Shown here: piece by piece, positions 38,763-51,717 of the stretch | Numbering within the stretch: position 1 is the first letter of the stretch | How the letters are laid out: each line of letters begins with the position of its first letter | Made by a program: the position numbers and the translations under genes | Assembly (NCBI GenBank): GCA_018873225.1 | Contig: JAEILZ010000009.1 | Location: forward strand, 2,223,501 to 2,287,500 | Direction of reading: 5' to 3' | Source: [Phialemoniopsis] sp. UDSM-2020 | Taxonomy: Eukaryota; Ascomycota; Sordariomycetes; Thyridiales; Thyridiaceae | DNA length: 64,000 nucleotides | The notes under the pieces: model-generated | What the model was told of the DNA's origin: nothing | The model's database searches: none | Seen by the model: only the letters and a program-made list of their open reading frames with translations

Positions 38763-39951
38763 GATAGCGGCACAATGTTTGCTTGGAAGTTGTTGATGCG
38801 TAAGTGTGAGTGCTTCGAGAAAATTGACTGGCTCGTGGCGATGCGCAACATCTTATATCTGCATCCAGGGCCGGCGTAGGCGACCGCATTCCTCACTTCC
38901 CACAAGGCACCGTTTCCCCACTTCAGGGTGGGATTGGTCTACGAGCTCGGCGATCACAGCCGGTTGTAGGGCTGTGTGCGGATGATGACGACTTGGATGG
39001 CAGAATGACCAGCATGAGCATTGGCGGAGGCACGAACAACCAAGCCTCAACGACTGCGGATACTGACATCCGAGTCCACATGCTTTCTTCAATTGCAAAG
39101 GAGGCGCTTGACTAGTAGGCCGAAAGCTCGGGGCATAAACATGGTTTTGTTGAGCAGCTTTTTACCGGATATGGAGGGCATCCCGCGTCCTGACAGGCAT
39201 CTGTGCCACGAGCGAGATGTCAAGGAGCTAAGCTTAATTTCTCTGGCCTGATGGATCAGCACTCCAAGCCACGCAAATGACGCCGTTTGGGGCAATCAGC
39301 TTGCATATCCATGGGGTCTTTTGGGGGCGAATTCGGTTAGGGCTGAGGGCGAGATCCACACCAGCAAAAAACCTTGGCCGCCAAAAGCTTGCTGCCTAGG
39401 CATTTCTCAAAATAGCTCTCTGGCAAGGTCGACCCGTTTGTCGGTCTCAAACGTGATCAGGACCTGTACGGAGTATGCTCGAGGCTCCCATCCCAGGCTG
39501 TCACTCTTGCTGCTGTCGTAAGCTTGAAGCGCAGCATGAGAGAGATGGCTCTGCGCCCGGGTCCAAGTAGGTCTGTGCAATTGACAAGGGTCAATAATTC
39601 AACAGCTAGTTACCGAAATCAGGAGGATGTTGCTTGTCGTGAAATTACAATCAACCATACGTAGACGCAAAAACACGTCGTTTGCGGAATTGCAGCCTGG
39701 CTATCAGCCGGCTCAAGGTTATACTGTTGCCTCGTTCGAACGTCCGAGCATCTAACAAAGGTTGGATATGTGTACATTCCCCAGCCATTTGCCTATGGCT
39801 TGGCCACATCTCCTGGCTCCCGACGAACGCATTCAAAATGAGAGGGATGAGAACCATTCAGACAACATGAGAACATTCTTCAATGAGCGCAATACTGCTC
39901 CTGTTCACCACAGCTGTCTTTTATTTTCCAGTCTAGATATCTTCACTTCTA
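38763..39951. other. Intergenic
   Basis: 1.19 kb between two leftward genes. Promoter of the peptidase gene and 3' region of the GMC gene. Short frames only; nothing supportable. Confidence 0.6.
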
Positions 39952-41864
39952 TTAGACATGGCGATCTTCCTTGATCATGTCCGCGGCTCGCTCTGCTACG
40001 GCGTAGACAGTGGTCTGGATATTTCCAAGAGGCTCCAGCGGGAATACGCTCGCGTCCACAATCCTTAGCCCCTTCACACCATACACCCGCAGTCTCTCGT
40101 CCACAACACCGCCTTGCTCCCTCGGCCGCATCCCACAGCTTCCCGACAGATGCATGGCAGCTATCTGACGCTCGCGGACAATCTCCCTCGCTTTCTCCAG
40201 GCTGTCCGCAACCGTCTCCGGCATCCGCTTGCCGCCGTCCCGGATCATGTCGGCGAAGGGCTTCGTGCCCACAAGCTTCTCGATGAACATGACCGCCCGC
40301 GCCACGATCTCCATGTCGATGGCCTCCGAGTTGTACCGCGGGTCCCAGAGGGGCTGGTCCTCGATCCGGCCGGATACGATGTGGACGCCTCCCCGCGAGA
40401 ACGGGTGGCTGAGAATCACGACGACGCTAACGTAGTTCTCCGGTGCGCACTGCTGGTAGAACTCGGCAAAGGACCTGCGCGGCATGCTGACCTGGGCCGG
40501 GCCGAACACAAACTGGAGCACGGGCGTCTCCGGGTCCTCAAAGATCTTGCGCAGGAGCTGTTTGTCGATGCTGCCCGACGATGAGGACTGTGAGAGATAC
40601 TGCTCGCAGAGCTCCGCGCTGGCGCGGCTGTCCATGATACCTGTGGCGTCCACGAGAGGCGTGTATGCCTGGCTGGGCACGGTGCGCGCAAGCAGCCCGT
40701 CACCGGTGGTCTGCACTTCGGCGACGGCCGCTTGGAGCACGGCGGGGTCGCGCAGGATGTCCAAGGATGTCGCCTTGTCTGAGGCTTCGAAGGAGAGGAG
40801 CGTCATCGGGTGATCCTGTACGTTCTCGCCAACGTTGGGGTTGTCCACGTATACACGAATCCCATGTTTCTCAAGCAGGGTTTTGTCTCCAATGCCCGAC
40901 AGCTCGAGAATCTGCGGTGTATGCAGGCTTCCGGCGGCGACGATGACTTCGTGGGTCGCACGGATGGTGGTTTCGGTTCCGGTAGAGGAGCGCACGACAA
41001 CGCCTGTGGCAGCTACACCTTCGCCCGAGCTTGGATTCTCCAAGATGACACGCGCCACGATGTTCTCAGTCAGCACTGTGAGATTTGGCCTCTTTTGAAC
41101 TGCATCGTTCAGATATCCCAGTGCGGCGTATGACCTCGTGCCAGTCACCGGATCGATGGTCCTGGCATCCTGAAACGCGCCGTTTGTCGCGCCTTTTCGG
41201 AGATCGGTTTTCGTTCTCATGCCCAGCTTGTCAAAGGTGTCGATCCAGGCCGTGTTGGCTTCGCTGCAGCCTTTGGGGTACGACGCTTTAATCGGCGCGC
41301 CATTCTTCGCTATAGACGCATCATGGTAATGTTCCGTACGGCCCATATCCCGTAGAGTCTCCGGAGGATCGGACGTCGTGGCGAACCTACGATAGTAGGG
41401 CTCAAGAGTCTCAAAGGACCAGTCCTTGTTACCCATGGCTTTCCAGGCATCGATGATGGCTCGGCTGGGGTACAAGGCCGCCAGACCGTTGAGACCCGAG
41501 CTCCCGCCCAGCATGCGGCCTGCGCCTTGGAAAACAGTCCGGTTGTTTAATGTGGCCTAACTCGTCAGTTTTGAATTTTGGCCCTCTAAGAAAGACACAG
41601 GGCCGCAGCTGGTCGTACCTGAGGAGGCGAGGCAAAATTCCAACCATACTCGGGATTGTCAAGCAGGCCGATTTCCATACCCGGTGTCAGTATTTGAGGG
41701 TTGCTACTTTGGTCCTTGCCGGATTCGACGACCAAGACAATAACGTCTTCATCTTCACTCAAGCGTGATGCGACGACCAACCCAGAGGTGCCGCCGCCAA
41801 CGACGATGTAGTCAAAGGGCTTGTGATCCTGTAGAATATTCGTCACGTTGGTGGTTGACGCCAT
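39952..41864 (-). CDS. GMC oxidoreductase (glucose oxidase/alcohol oxidase family)
   Basis: Two exons, complement of 41619-41864 and 39952-41556, 616 aa. FAD-binding motif FDYIVVGGGTSGLVVASRL (G23, G25, G28). GMC signature GAGRMLGGSSGLNGLAA (about residues 93-109, after the splice). C-terminal family motif: AMHLSGSCGMRP with His551 as catalytic base, ...VVDERLRVYGVKGLRIVDASVFP..., and Asn594 in LGNIQTTVYAVAERAADM. The His/Asn pair supports an alcohol or sugar oxidase/dehydrogenase that makes an aldehyde or lactone. No signal peptide (MASTTNVTN), so it is probably intracellular, unlike secreted glucose oxidases. The intron uses a GTACGA donor. The next gene upstream is a sugar transporter on the same strand, suggesting uptake and oxidation of a sugar or polyol (inference). 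Confidence 0.9.
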
Positions 41865-42234
41865 GGTAGATCGTGATAGTGCTTTCTGATGGAGAATCTC
41901 CTGATGGGAGAGAAAACAATCCTTTGAAGAACCCAACGGCTGAGATCATCTCTTCTATTTGAAGTAGTGGCTGACTGACATCGGAGTCTTGCCCAATTCT
42001 TGAAACCCGGCCTGTGCGACCCGACCCACCTTGCATCCTACACAAAGAAACTTTCCTCTTTTGGGCTCAATACACGATAACCCCTGTACACCGATTACAC
42101 GAATGTTGCACGCCGCTTTAGACTCTGGGCACCTCCAATGACACCCATGAACAGACAGACCCCGCAGGACTGTGTATTTGTGTTACCTTGTGAACCCCAA
42201 GTGGCACTTGACCTTCCTCAGCATGGGGCGATGA
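41865..42234. other. Intergenic
   Basis: 370 bases between the GMC start and the sugar-transporter stop; GMC promoter. Nothing else seen. Confidence 0.6.
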
Positions 42235-44022
42235 CTACTTGACCTCGACGTGCACCGGCTCACCGCCCTTCTTGAATGCGCCCTCCTCGTCGTCGGCCCT
42301 GGCCGCGGCGACCAGCGTGCTCGTGTCAAAGTTCTTGAACTTGCGCAGCGGCACGCCGTGCCGGAACAGCAGCTCGATCTCCTCGAGCGTCTTGCCCTTG
42401 CACTCGGGCACGCAAAAGAAGATGAAGAAGAGGCTGACGAAGCACATGCCGCCAAAGATGAAGCCGATCTTGGCGTCGAGGCCGCCGTACTTGGGGTCGA
42501 TGATGTAGGGGACCGAGAAGCCGACGACGAAGCTGGTAGTTGATTTGATGTTAGTGTCTGAGCTGGATAGGCTTGGGTGGGAAGGGAAAGGGAAGTTTTA
42601 CTTGGTGGCGACCTTGGCGATGAAGCCCACCCGGACGGTGTGGTCGCGGAGGCGCGGCGTGGGGATCTCGGTGGACATGACGTAGATGAGAGTGGCGAGG
42701 CCGAGGGCGAATGCGGCGGACGCGATTGCGAGCAAGGACACGATGCCGAGCTTCATCTGTCTAGTTGGTGCAAAGCAGCCGAGGACACCCATCGCCAGGT
42801 ATGAGATGGTCTGCACAGTCGTACCAGCATACAGCAGAGGCCTGTAGGAGGACGAGTTGTCAGCAGTGATCCTTGGAATGTTGACATATCCAAACTCACT
42901 TTCTACCGACCCGATCTGCGGAAAGGATAGCAATGACCGTCGTGAACATGTCCACGCAGACAAGAATCACGGACATGTTGTACGGGCTGACCGTGTTGAG
43001 AGACTTGACCCAGATGGTACCGTACTGGCTGGCAAAGACCTGACCGGTAGCTATAGGAAAATGTGAGTATGTGTACAAAGGCAGATTGCCACTGGACCAC
43101 TGACCTTGCTGGAAGAAGTTGGCCACGACAACAAGCATGGTACGCTTGAGATTGCTGCCCTGAAAGATCTCCATGAAGCGAGCCTTCTCCTGCGATATCT
43201 CGATGCCGATGCGCATCTGTTGGTACTGCTCCTCAATCTCCTCCTCCGGGAACACGCCCCGGCGAAACTTGCCGAGGTTCTCGCGCGCCTCCTCGGACCG
43301 GCCCTTGGTCTGCAGCCACACGGGGCTCTCGGGGATGAACCAGACACCCGACAGCGAGATGAGCGGGATGAGGTAAAACAGTCCGTAGGGGATGCGGAAG
43401 GCGGCCTGGCCGTCGATGGTGCTGGTGCCGCGGCAGACGAGATTGATGACGAGGCCACCACCGAGCAGGGCGAGCTGGTAGGTCGACACGACGAAGCCGC
43501 GGATCTGGGTCGGCACGATCTCGGACTGGTAGACGGGCACGACGGACAGCTCGATGCCGATGTAGACGTAGTTGAGGATGCGCGAGGCCATGATCTGCGC
43601 GCGGTGCTGCGAGGTGATGGCGATGGTCGCGGTGCAGAGGGCCCAGAGGCTCATGATGGTGATGCACCAGCGGCGGCCGATGCGGGCGCTGATGAGCGAG
43701 CCGATGAAAACGCCTATTCGGAAGTTCAACGTCAGCTCTCAACATTCTGCTTCCTGGCTGTATTGTCACAAGAAGTCTTACCGGCGGCGAAACCAATGTA
43801 CTGCAGACTGTTGAAGAGCGACAGCCACGAGGGCTCGAGGTAGTAGCTGTGCTTCTGGGGGTCATACCACCCAAACTGCCTCTGGAAGGGGTCCATGGCC
43901 TGCGTGGTGGCATAGCCCTGGTTGTCGAAGCCATAGTTGAAAGACGAGAGCGCGATGAGCGTCGTGGCAAAGACCAACTGACGGTTGAAGAACTTTCTCT
44001 GCGGGAAGGGATCGAAACCCAT
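42235..44022 (-). CDS. MFS sugar transporter
   Basis: Five exons, complement of 43782-44022, 43105-43713, 42900-43050, 42602-42841 and 42235-42532, 512 aa. Sugar-porter signatures: ARIGRRWCITIMS after TM2, YQSEIVPTQIRGFVVSTYQL (the PxxxRG motif), PESPVWLQTKGRSEEA (PESPR-type motif at the end of TM6), ADRVGRKPLLY (D/R-x-GRR repeat in the second half, across a splice), and VPECKGKTLEEIELLF (PETKG-type) after TM12. The N-terminal FNYGFDNQGYATTQAM resembles the FGYDTG motif. This fits a 12-TM plasma-membrane proton symporter for a hexose, disaccharide or quinate-like substrate. Introns are 57-69 nt. It is next to the GMC oxidoreductase. Confidence 0.9.
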
Positions 44023-45011
44023 CTTGACAGCTTCGTTGGACGGGATGATTTGTCGACAGACAACTGATTGAACTGATCACAAGTGCGTACTTGATGCAAG
44101 TTAGATGCAAATCGTCAGAAAGGGCATGGCGATCGGCCAGTCAGAACCTTTTATGGTGGACGCGGAGTTGACAATATGCCTCTCTCCGCAGTAACCCCAT
44201 TGCCGGTACTCTTGACTCGCCCAGACCACTCCATACCCCATGGAGAACTAGTGGCAGTCGGGAGAGGGCACCAAGCATCGCGCCGCAGAGCTTGTTTTGC
44301 GCGTTCGCACCACAGGGACTGGTGCAAAGTCTAAGTCCCCGTGGACCGGGAGTCGGCTCGGTTACCTCTTTCGGCGAGCCCACCATCACGACAGGGCACG
44401 CTCCAGGTCTAGAGCCAACACTTGTGGAGCGCGTCTAGCGATACTGGGGAATTCGAGGGGAAATACGGTGCTCTGGCTAATTGTCGGCTATGTTGGTCAA
44501 CGAAGCTTGACCTATTTGCGGTTAACGGCCCACGACGCCTTTGCGGGAGTCGGGAAGCACTCGCAACCTCCCCGAAGAACTCGTGAGCAATATGAACTCG
44601 TGTTCTTCACCATCAGGCTGTCGGCCTCCCGTTGCCGTTTGTCAAATGTTCATCTCTGGTCGACCTTGAAGGTTTCCGCGTCGGCATTTCTGTGCTTCGG
44701 GGAATTTGTGGTGCAATGGAAAAGGGGTCGATTTGCCTTCGCTTTGGTGGCCGTGCCAACACATGTTCCGTAATTATCACGAATTTCGTGCAGATACAAG
44801 AACAAATACAGAATGTCTTGATAATGAAAATCCTTCAAGGCCGAGCACGCTAAGTTACCACGGACATGATTGCTGTGAAACCCCAAAGCTTCTCGCTATC
44901 GAATATTCAGTCTAACTAGACCACTCTGACTCACAGCATCCTACGCTTTCAGCCTCCCATCTCACCGAGTCTGCCTCCTCTGAACCTCTGCACTTCACCA
45001 AATGACCATGG
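44023..45011. other. Intergenic
   Basis: 989 bases between the sugar-transporter start and the stop of the 1435-aa gene. Promoter DNA and 3' region; no gene or repeat seen. Confidence 0.6.
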
Positions 45012-48000
45012 CTAGAACCACATTTCCTCCACTGCTTTGACGAGGTAGTCTTCCTCGTTGTTGCAGAGGATCAGTTCCGAGAAGAAACACTGTGCAGGGT
45101 CGATGAATATCTTCACATCGCCTTTGCCATCTTTGAAGTTGTATAGGCGGACGATGACATAGACGTCAGTTGTGTCATCATCATCACGAAGCCGATGTTC
45201 TCCAATTTTGGCCATCTGCGATCTTGAGATGTGAAAGGGTTCTTCACAGCCTCTAGTCGTCGTTTTCACCTCGAAATGGTACGTGACGCCGTTCTTGGAG
45301 GGATACTTCGGAGCGAAAGTCATGTTGTACTCCCGAAGGGCCCTGTCCATGGAACCCGTCGTGTCGCAATACGTAAAGTCCGCCATGCCCGACTCGGACT
45401 CCTTCATTGGGGGGTGATTGTACTCTGTCCGGAAGTGGCTGGTCCAGTGTTTAGCCGGGCGCCAGCCAGGTAACTTTTGCGCGAACAATTTATTCATCTG
45501 GTGGCTGTTGTTAGTAGTCTTCTCCTGTGCACCCGCTGGGGAAAGGTACTTACGAAGTGCTCACCGTCCCTCCCGAGCTTCTCATGCGACTTCAGAGGTG
45601 TCGGGGGATATCGGGTAACAGCTTTGAACGGATTGGAGGCTCGACTGCATTTGCATTGAGCTCGCGTTTCAGCAGCAGGAGTTTTTGATTCAGCAGCAGC
45701 CTTCACGGCCGAGCTCTCAGCCGCCGTCATATCGAGACACTTCAGCTCCGATTTCTCAATTCCGAAGCTAGCCAAGAGCGACGGGATATTCTCGTGCGCC
45801 GTCATCAGGACCCGCCACATCTGCGGCAGTGCGAGTTGAGATACTTTCAGTTCCTCGTGGAGGAGATTTCCGAGGATTGTGTCTAACTTCTGTTGCTCTT
45901 CCTGGCCTTGGTCTCGACACACAAAGACATCGAACCCATTCTCACTTTTCTCAACGAGACATCTGTCTGTTAGACAATGCCCGATGTCGAGGCCCCTCGC
46001 ATGGCAGGAGACCATCACTTTCTCGACGGTCCAAAAAGAGATCCGCGGAATGGCAGCAACCTTGCACCGAGGGTACAGCCTAAACGTCTTGGGTTATGCA
46101 TCGTTCCAGAAATATCAGGGGCTCAATTTTGCAGATAGAGAGGGAAGACTTACAAGGACACTGCTTTTGTCTTGACGTGAAAGATAGCTGTCTGGGCTAC
46201 ATCAGTAGCAGCTATGCCACTGATGGATTTCTTAACTTCCATGTGCAGTGATAACATGATGTTATCCGCTCTTACGAGTCTCAGAAATGGATTTGCCAAT
46301 TTTGCCACACCTGCCCTCATCACAGGGTAGTCGAGAACGAAGTTCTCTGACTTTTCACAGTCTTCGTCGTAGATGAACCAATCCGGGTCATCGAGGGAAT
46401 GTAACTTAAACCTGCCCTGAAAAATTGGGAAGATCTTGAGACCACGGAAATATTCGATGTCTTCCAGAGAAGGGATTGCAAGAATTCCTAGAGAGTGAAC
46501 GTAGCTGAGCTCACGGAGCATTGCGTGGATAGAATCAATTTTCCGGTCGCCTAGGCCAACGAGTCGGTCGGCGTAAGCACGTAAAGTGGCGGTGTCTAGC
46601 TTCAGAACACCTCTCCATAGGTGCTCTGCCTTGAAATACAGACTGGAGAGAGCATGAAGCGATGTGATCTTGCTGGGCGGCTCCCACATACATTGGGTGA
46701 CCGAAATCCACTCGGGGGGTTTCCAGTTACCATCACGCTGGCGGTAGACAAGCGGCTCTTGGAATGCAGACCTATAAAATCGCCAAACGTTAGTACTGAT
46801 TGGCTTACATAGGACAACAGAAGCTTACTGAATCATCTTGGCGGTCTCCATATCTTCCGTACCAAAGTCACCGAGGTCAACATATACATCCGCAAGATGG
46901 TCCACAAAGCTCCCTGAGTCCTTCGGGTCATAGGTTTGCTTGCTCAGACTCCGCAGATACTGCAACAACAGGCTTGCATCGACTTCGACTCTGACTCCGA
47001 GCACGCGCAAAAAGGGCACCCAGCCTGGATGTTTATCGTCCGGTAGAGTTAGATACTCGCCTATGCCAGGATACATCTTCGTAAGTTCCGGGAGCGCCGG
47101 GATGCACTCGTGCAGCGGACGGTCCTCCCCGTCACCACACCGGAAACTCATTTCCTTGAGCTGTTCGATCAAGAAGTTGATCGAAGACAGTTTGAACTGG
47201 GTCTCGTCACCTGCACCTTCCTCCCAGAGATTTTTGACATACATCAGGAGACTCGTCTTATCCCCTTGCATCAAGCGGTCGAGGTCCCGGCTTGCTTCGT
47301 AAACGCCATTGTTGCTTATGACGAGATCTCGCAGGGCCACGGCAGGGATGGATGTGACACCAAAAGTTTCAGCGAGCCACTGGCAAAATTGCTTCTCCTC
47401 GACAACATTACCTCTACAGATGCGAGAAACATATTCTGGATGTATCCGCTTCAGATCTGTGCTGGGACCCCGGTTCGGACCAAAAGGCGCTGACACGGCG
47501 GGACCCTTGATGTACAACTCATCCCCAGTTGTCAGCGGCGTTTGCTTGTAAATGCTATAAATGCCGAAGACGACTTGTCTAGCAATGTCAGGGTCCCACT
47601 TAATATGGCTCCGGTGCGTGAAGAGAAACTTTGTATGTTCGATCCGGGTTTGCAAAGGAAGCGGTCTGCCGGTTGCAGCAGTCTTCCATAGTGCCAAGAT
47701 CGCATCACGAATGGAGTCGGCGGTAATCGTCGTTAGACCCAATGTCTTGAAGAAAGTCTGCAGGGTGCTACTCTTTGAATTAGAGCCGAGAACAAAATCT
47801 AAGCGTAGCCCGCTTGGTATAGGCCTCAGGTCTGGGTTCTTGAGATACATCGTCGATCGTGATGGAGTCACCACCACTGATGACCTACCAGCTGTAAGTA
47901 GCGGCAACTTTCGAGCCTCTGATTGAGCAGCTGGATCCAGGGCTATCACGCGCGTAAGCACATCTGCAAGGCTTTTGAAACGTGCGGATGAGTAGAAGTG

Positions 48001-49609
48001 CCATAGCCAGTCGACTTGCTTCTTGGAAAGGAACTTGTTTGTGTGTCCGATGAAAGTGACAGCGTCGAATGGTTTGACACCGAGCTTGATCAAAGCCTGC
48101 GGGCACTGGTTCAGGCCCTTGGTGTAGTTTGTGTTGAGATAGGACCGCTGCAATGCGAGGTCATCGAGAGGGAACTTGTCATCGATACAAAACTGAGCAG
48201 GGAAGAAGTACAGTTTGGTGGGTAACTGGCATGTGGTTTTTTGAGAGATGTAGCTCATGCTTAGCAACCACAAGTTAACATGCCCACATAGGTTTGCCCA
48301 GCATTGTACTTGTACTGTGTCCCAGTAGGATGCACTGCAGCTCTCAAAAGCGAGGAATTTGTGCCAAGAGAATTTGACCACTTTCCTTGTGCACAGGTCA
48401 AGCACAGCACGGGTAATGGTGTCGGTAATAGGTTGCACCAGGCGTCTGTTCCAAGGGTGGTCATGATCGAGAGACTCCCCACAGGTATCGAGAACAAAAT
48501 CGGCTTGAATAAGAAACTGTACAGCCTATCAGTGAATATTCGAGGCATAATATTGTGATTGGACTCTGCCCACCTTGAAGCCTGCATCAGCAACAGGGCC
48601 AGTTCTATAGAAATTTCGATTCTGGATGATCGGGTGCCCTTCTGGAGTGACTGGGAATGCGATAGTGATATCTGTGCGCTCCGCTCCTCCGCACTCTGGG
48701 CACAAGCCCTCTTCACCATTCAAGTCAATAAAGACGAGAAATCGATCTGTCTTCGAATCCTCGACTGAAGACCACTTTGTAGTATTGGGAAGCCAACGCT
48801 TTGTGACGCTGGTGATATCAACCTGCATCAACGAGATGTGAGAGCCCGTTAACTGAGGCTGGGAAGACGTGAACGTTGTCTTTTGGTTCCCGATTTTGAT
48901 CGTGAAAATCCTCAATCTACGCATAGATAAGAGAATCGTGCCATCAATGGAAGCCAGTTCTCTTTGGACAACACCATACTCGTGTTTGCTCTTGAGATGT
49001 ACCGTAAAATGGGCGGGCTTCGGTTTCAAGCCGGCACCGGCAATGCGCAAGCCGATCTCCGGAGTAACTAGTCCAAATTCATCTTTGAGTGTCAGATAGA
49101 AGTTATACGGCCCACTGGTGACTGCCACGAGCGTTGAAACTCTGAAGACAGTCCTGAAGTCTCTGGTCTGTTGGCCGATGCAGCCTTTTTCCTTCTCCGT
49201 GGGCGGACATGTAAGAGCCTGCACATCTTTGATTGTCATACCATCATCGTTGAAGGTCGCCGATAATGTATACAAACCCGATTTGGTAGTTTCAAGTTCC
49301 AAGGTGAGGGCGGGCTCACTCTCGCTGTAGGTAGCGTTATCAGCAAGCTTGATCAGCTCCAGCAAGAAGTGAGTCGGACTCTTGCAAGGTGTTGCACATG
49401 TCCTAGATGCAATGTGAGACTGGGCCAACAGATGCTTAGAAGAGCGGAACAGCATACTTTTGCAGCGCTTCTTTGACACTGTCGGCAACGGCAGTCGAGC
49501 CGCCGTCCAAGCCCAACTCAATCCGCCTCTGCAGGATGTGTTGGTTCGCTTCATTCATGCTCTTTAGAACATCGTCCAGATCCATCTCGGAGGCAGGATT
49601 TGGTGCCAT
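45012..49609 (-). CDS. Large protein: degenerate HATPase (sacsin/NO VEIN-like) plus C-terminal NO VEIN domain
   Basis: Six exons, complement of 49458-49609, 48574-49402, 46829-48525, 46154-46771, 45554-46079 and 45012-45497, 1435 aa. After a short helical start, FLLELIKLADNATY (about 63-76) aligns with the ATP-binding N-box of sacsin/NO VEIN GHKL ATPases (FLLELIQNADDNxY), but the Asn and Asp are shifted or lost. FNDDGMTIKDVQAL resembles the next strand (NExGFTxxNV), and GQQTRDFRTVFRVS sits where GEKGIGFKSVF is expected, so the Gly-rich lid is lost. Further on, FLIQADFVLDTCGESLDHDHPWN matches the FLIQADFxxxxSREDIxxxxxWN segment. The last 160 residues are a NO VEIN C-terminal (DUF3883-like) domain: LGRDGEHFMNKLF, FEVKTT, EPFHISRSQMAKIGEHRL, DVYVIVRLYNFK, VKIFIDP. 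This looks like a pseudo-ATPase version of the family. Role unknown. Confidence 0.78.
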
Positions 49610-50001
49610 ACCGCGGTGGCACTCTCGCTCGATAGATTGATGCCGAATGGGACAGTGAAGTTTGGCAAGGTAAGTAGCGAAGCAAGTTGAAAAGACGATG
49701 GTGACACGGTGAAGGTGGAGAGAGAATCGCCTTGGACGAAATCTGGTGATATGGGAAACGGGAGAAGAAGTGAGTGAAGGATGAGGGAAAGGAAAGGAAA
49801 TTCCTATGAGCACGGCTGTAGTAGGAGAAGCCCCCTTTCCCGATTAGCTAGTAATAAACCTTAATTGTGAAAGGGGTAGGGTACCGAGCTACTCAAGCCT
49901 AAAATAGAGACGTAATATTCAAAAACAATACTAAATAGAAGTCGCCAATTGTTGCATGGATTGTGCGGTCATGAGATGGCTTTCTCCACTCTGAGCAGAC
50001 C
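49610..50001. other. Intergenic
   Basis: 392 bases: promoter of the 1435-aa gene (with a Lys/Arg-purine-rich leader) and 3' end of the lactonase-like gene. Nothing else seen. Confidence 0.6.
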
Positions 50002-51717
50002 TTACAGCTCACTCGATACAAAATCGCCCTTTGCAGCAACAGTAGCAAAGTAGAGCTCAGTCTCAGCACAAATCACCATACGCCCATCTCCGACAAACTG
50101 AAAGTTGGCGGCAGTCGTGCCAAGATAAATCTTGCCCAGGAGCTTTCCCGAAGGGTTCCAAATCTGAACACCGTCACCACAGCCAGCATAGACATTGCCA
50201 GCCGCATCACAGTGGATACCTATTTTTCATATTAGCTCAGGAACACATTCAGCGAAAGAAAGTCTCGTATAGCTTACCATCAGGAACACCGGCGTCGACA
50301 AAGGCAAAGGTCTTGCGGTTATCCCAGGTACCGTCCTTCAGCACGTCATACTGATAACTGCAAGCGTGTCAATCAAATTGAGCAGACGGCAGCACATATG
50401 GTGTCACGTTGTACATACATGGAGGCCGGGTCAGAGTAATTGAAGCCAAAGAAGCCGTGGTTGATGCCAGTGTCGCTGACATAGGCACGGGAGCCATCGG
50501 GCGAGAAGGTAACGCCGTTGGGAAGCGTGAAGCCGTCCGCCACCACCGTCACAGCGCCAGTGCCTTGGTTGAACCTGTACACCTGGTTACGGATCTTGGG
50601 CACCGGCCGGAAGTCCTGGAGATACCCATAGAGTGTATCGGTGAAGTACAAGTCCTTGTTCTTAGGATGGACCACCACATCGTTGAGCGAGTTGAACTGG
50701 CGGCCGAAGAAGTTGTTCAGTATCACTACAGAAGGATCAGTATCATTGACACGCAACCTGGTCAAGATCATTGATCTAGTCTACGCCATACTAACCTGTA
50801 GTATTGTACGGCGCGCGAGGATTCATCACAGTCAACGCAGACGGGATGTTCGGGCCCTGGCCTTCGGCGGTGAAGACAATGTTGCCTCGGTAGTTTGTAG
50901 CGCCTTGAATCTGGGTTTAGTAGTCCAACCGACATAGACGTTGGCCGATGATTGAGACGACTCACCATTAGGATTCACGACCATTGGGTTCGAGTTAACC
51001 GTAACGACCTGCACTTTCCCAGTCGCGTTGCGTTGGCTCGATACACCGGCTGCCTCGGAGAGGTTGATCTTGAGGATGATGCTCGACTTGTTCAACCCGG
51101 TGCCCGCAGCAGGAGCACCGGCATTCTGAACAAAGAAAGCTTCGTCCGTCTCTTTGGACCTAGATCATCATGTCAGTTCCTGCACCAAACTGACAGTAAG
51201 CACCGGTGCACCGGACCGAACGTACCACACTACTGCCTCGTGAAAGATTGGGTCCTTGTCGGTACGTGCAATCAACGACAGAGTCGGATTATCTCCAAGG
51301 ATGGCCCTGAAATCGTCATCGTAGATGTGAAAGGGCTTGTCCAGCAGCGAGGTCTTGGAGGCTCCTGGCGGGATAAAGGGCTAGGGTATCATCGCATGTT
51401 AATTCGTCACTCTCTTTGAAGTATTTAGCTGTTTCAAGTCTTACAAGAGTGCCATTGGCTACGGTCGGCGGGGGCACGGAGAGCAGAACATTGAAAATAG
51501 TCTGGTTGATAACCTGGGCCTGAGGCGGCGTAACGACAGCCTTCACCTTCCCGACGCCACCAAACAGCAACACCCAAGCAGTAGTGAGCATCGTGAGTAT
51601 AGAGCAGGAGATAAAGACTGGCACAGCGAGATGCCAGAACAGACTGGGGTCTTCGTATTTCTTGGGTGGTGGCCTCTCCTCCTCCTCCTTCTCCCTCTTG
51701 TGCGGGGGAGTGCCCAT
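50002..51717 (-). CDS. SMP-30/gluconolactonase-like protein with N-terminal membrane anchor
   Basis: Seven exons, complement of 51445-51717, 51226-51380, 50966-51159, 50796-50903, 50419-50725, 50278-50357 and 50002-50219, 444 aa; introns of 58-71 nt. A charged cytosolic N-terminus (about 28 residues of K/E/R/P) precedes one hydrophobic helix (residues 29-55, HLAVPVFISCSILTMLTTAW), predicting a type II membrane protein with the enzyme outside or in the lumen. The remainder is a beta-propeller of the SMP-30/gluconolactonase/LRE type: FNSLNDVVVHPKNKDLYFTDT, LPNGVTFSPDGSRAYVSDTG, GIHCDAAGNVYAGCGDGVQIW. The Asn and Asp in these motifs are the usual metal and substrate ligands. Similar fungal lactonohydrolases open sugar lactones or aldonolactones. 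The first Asn-rich blade has several N-x-T/S sites, fitting a luminal or extracellular location. Confidence 0.87.
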
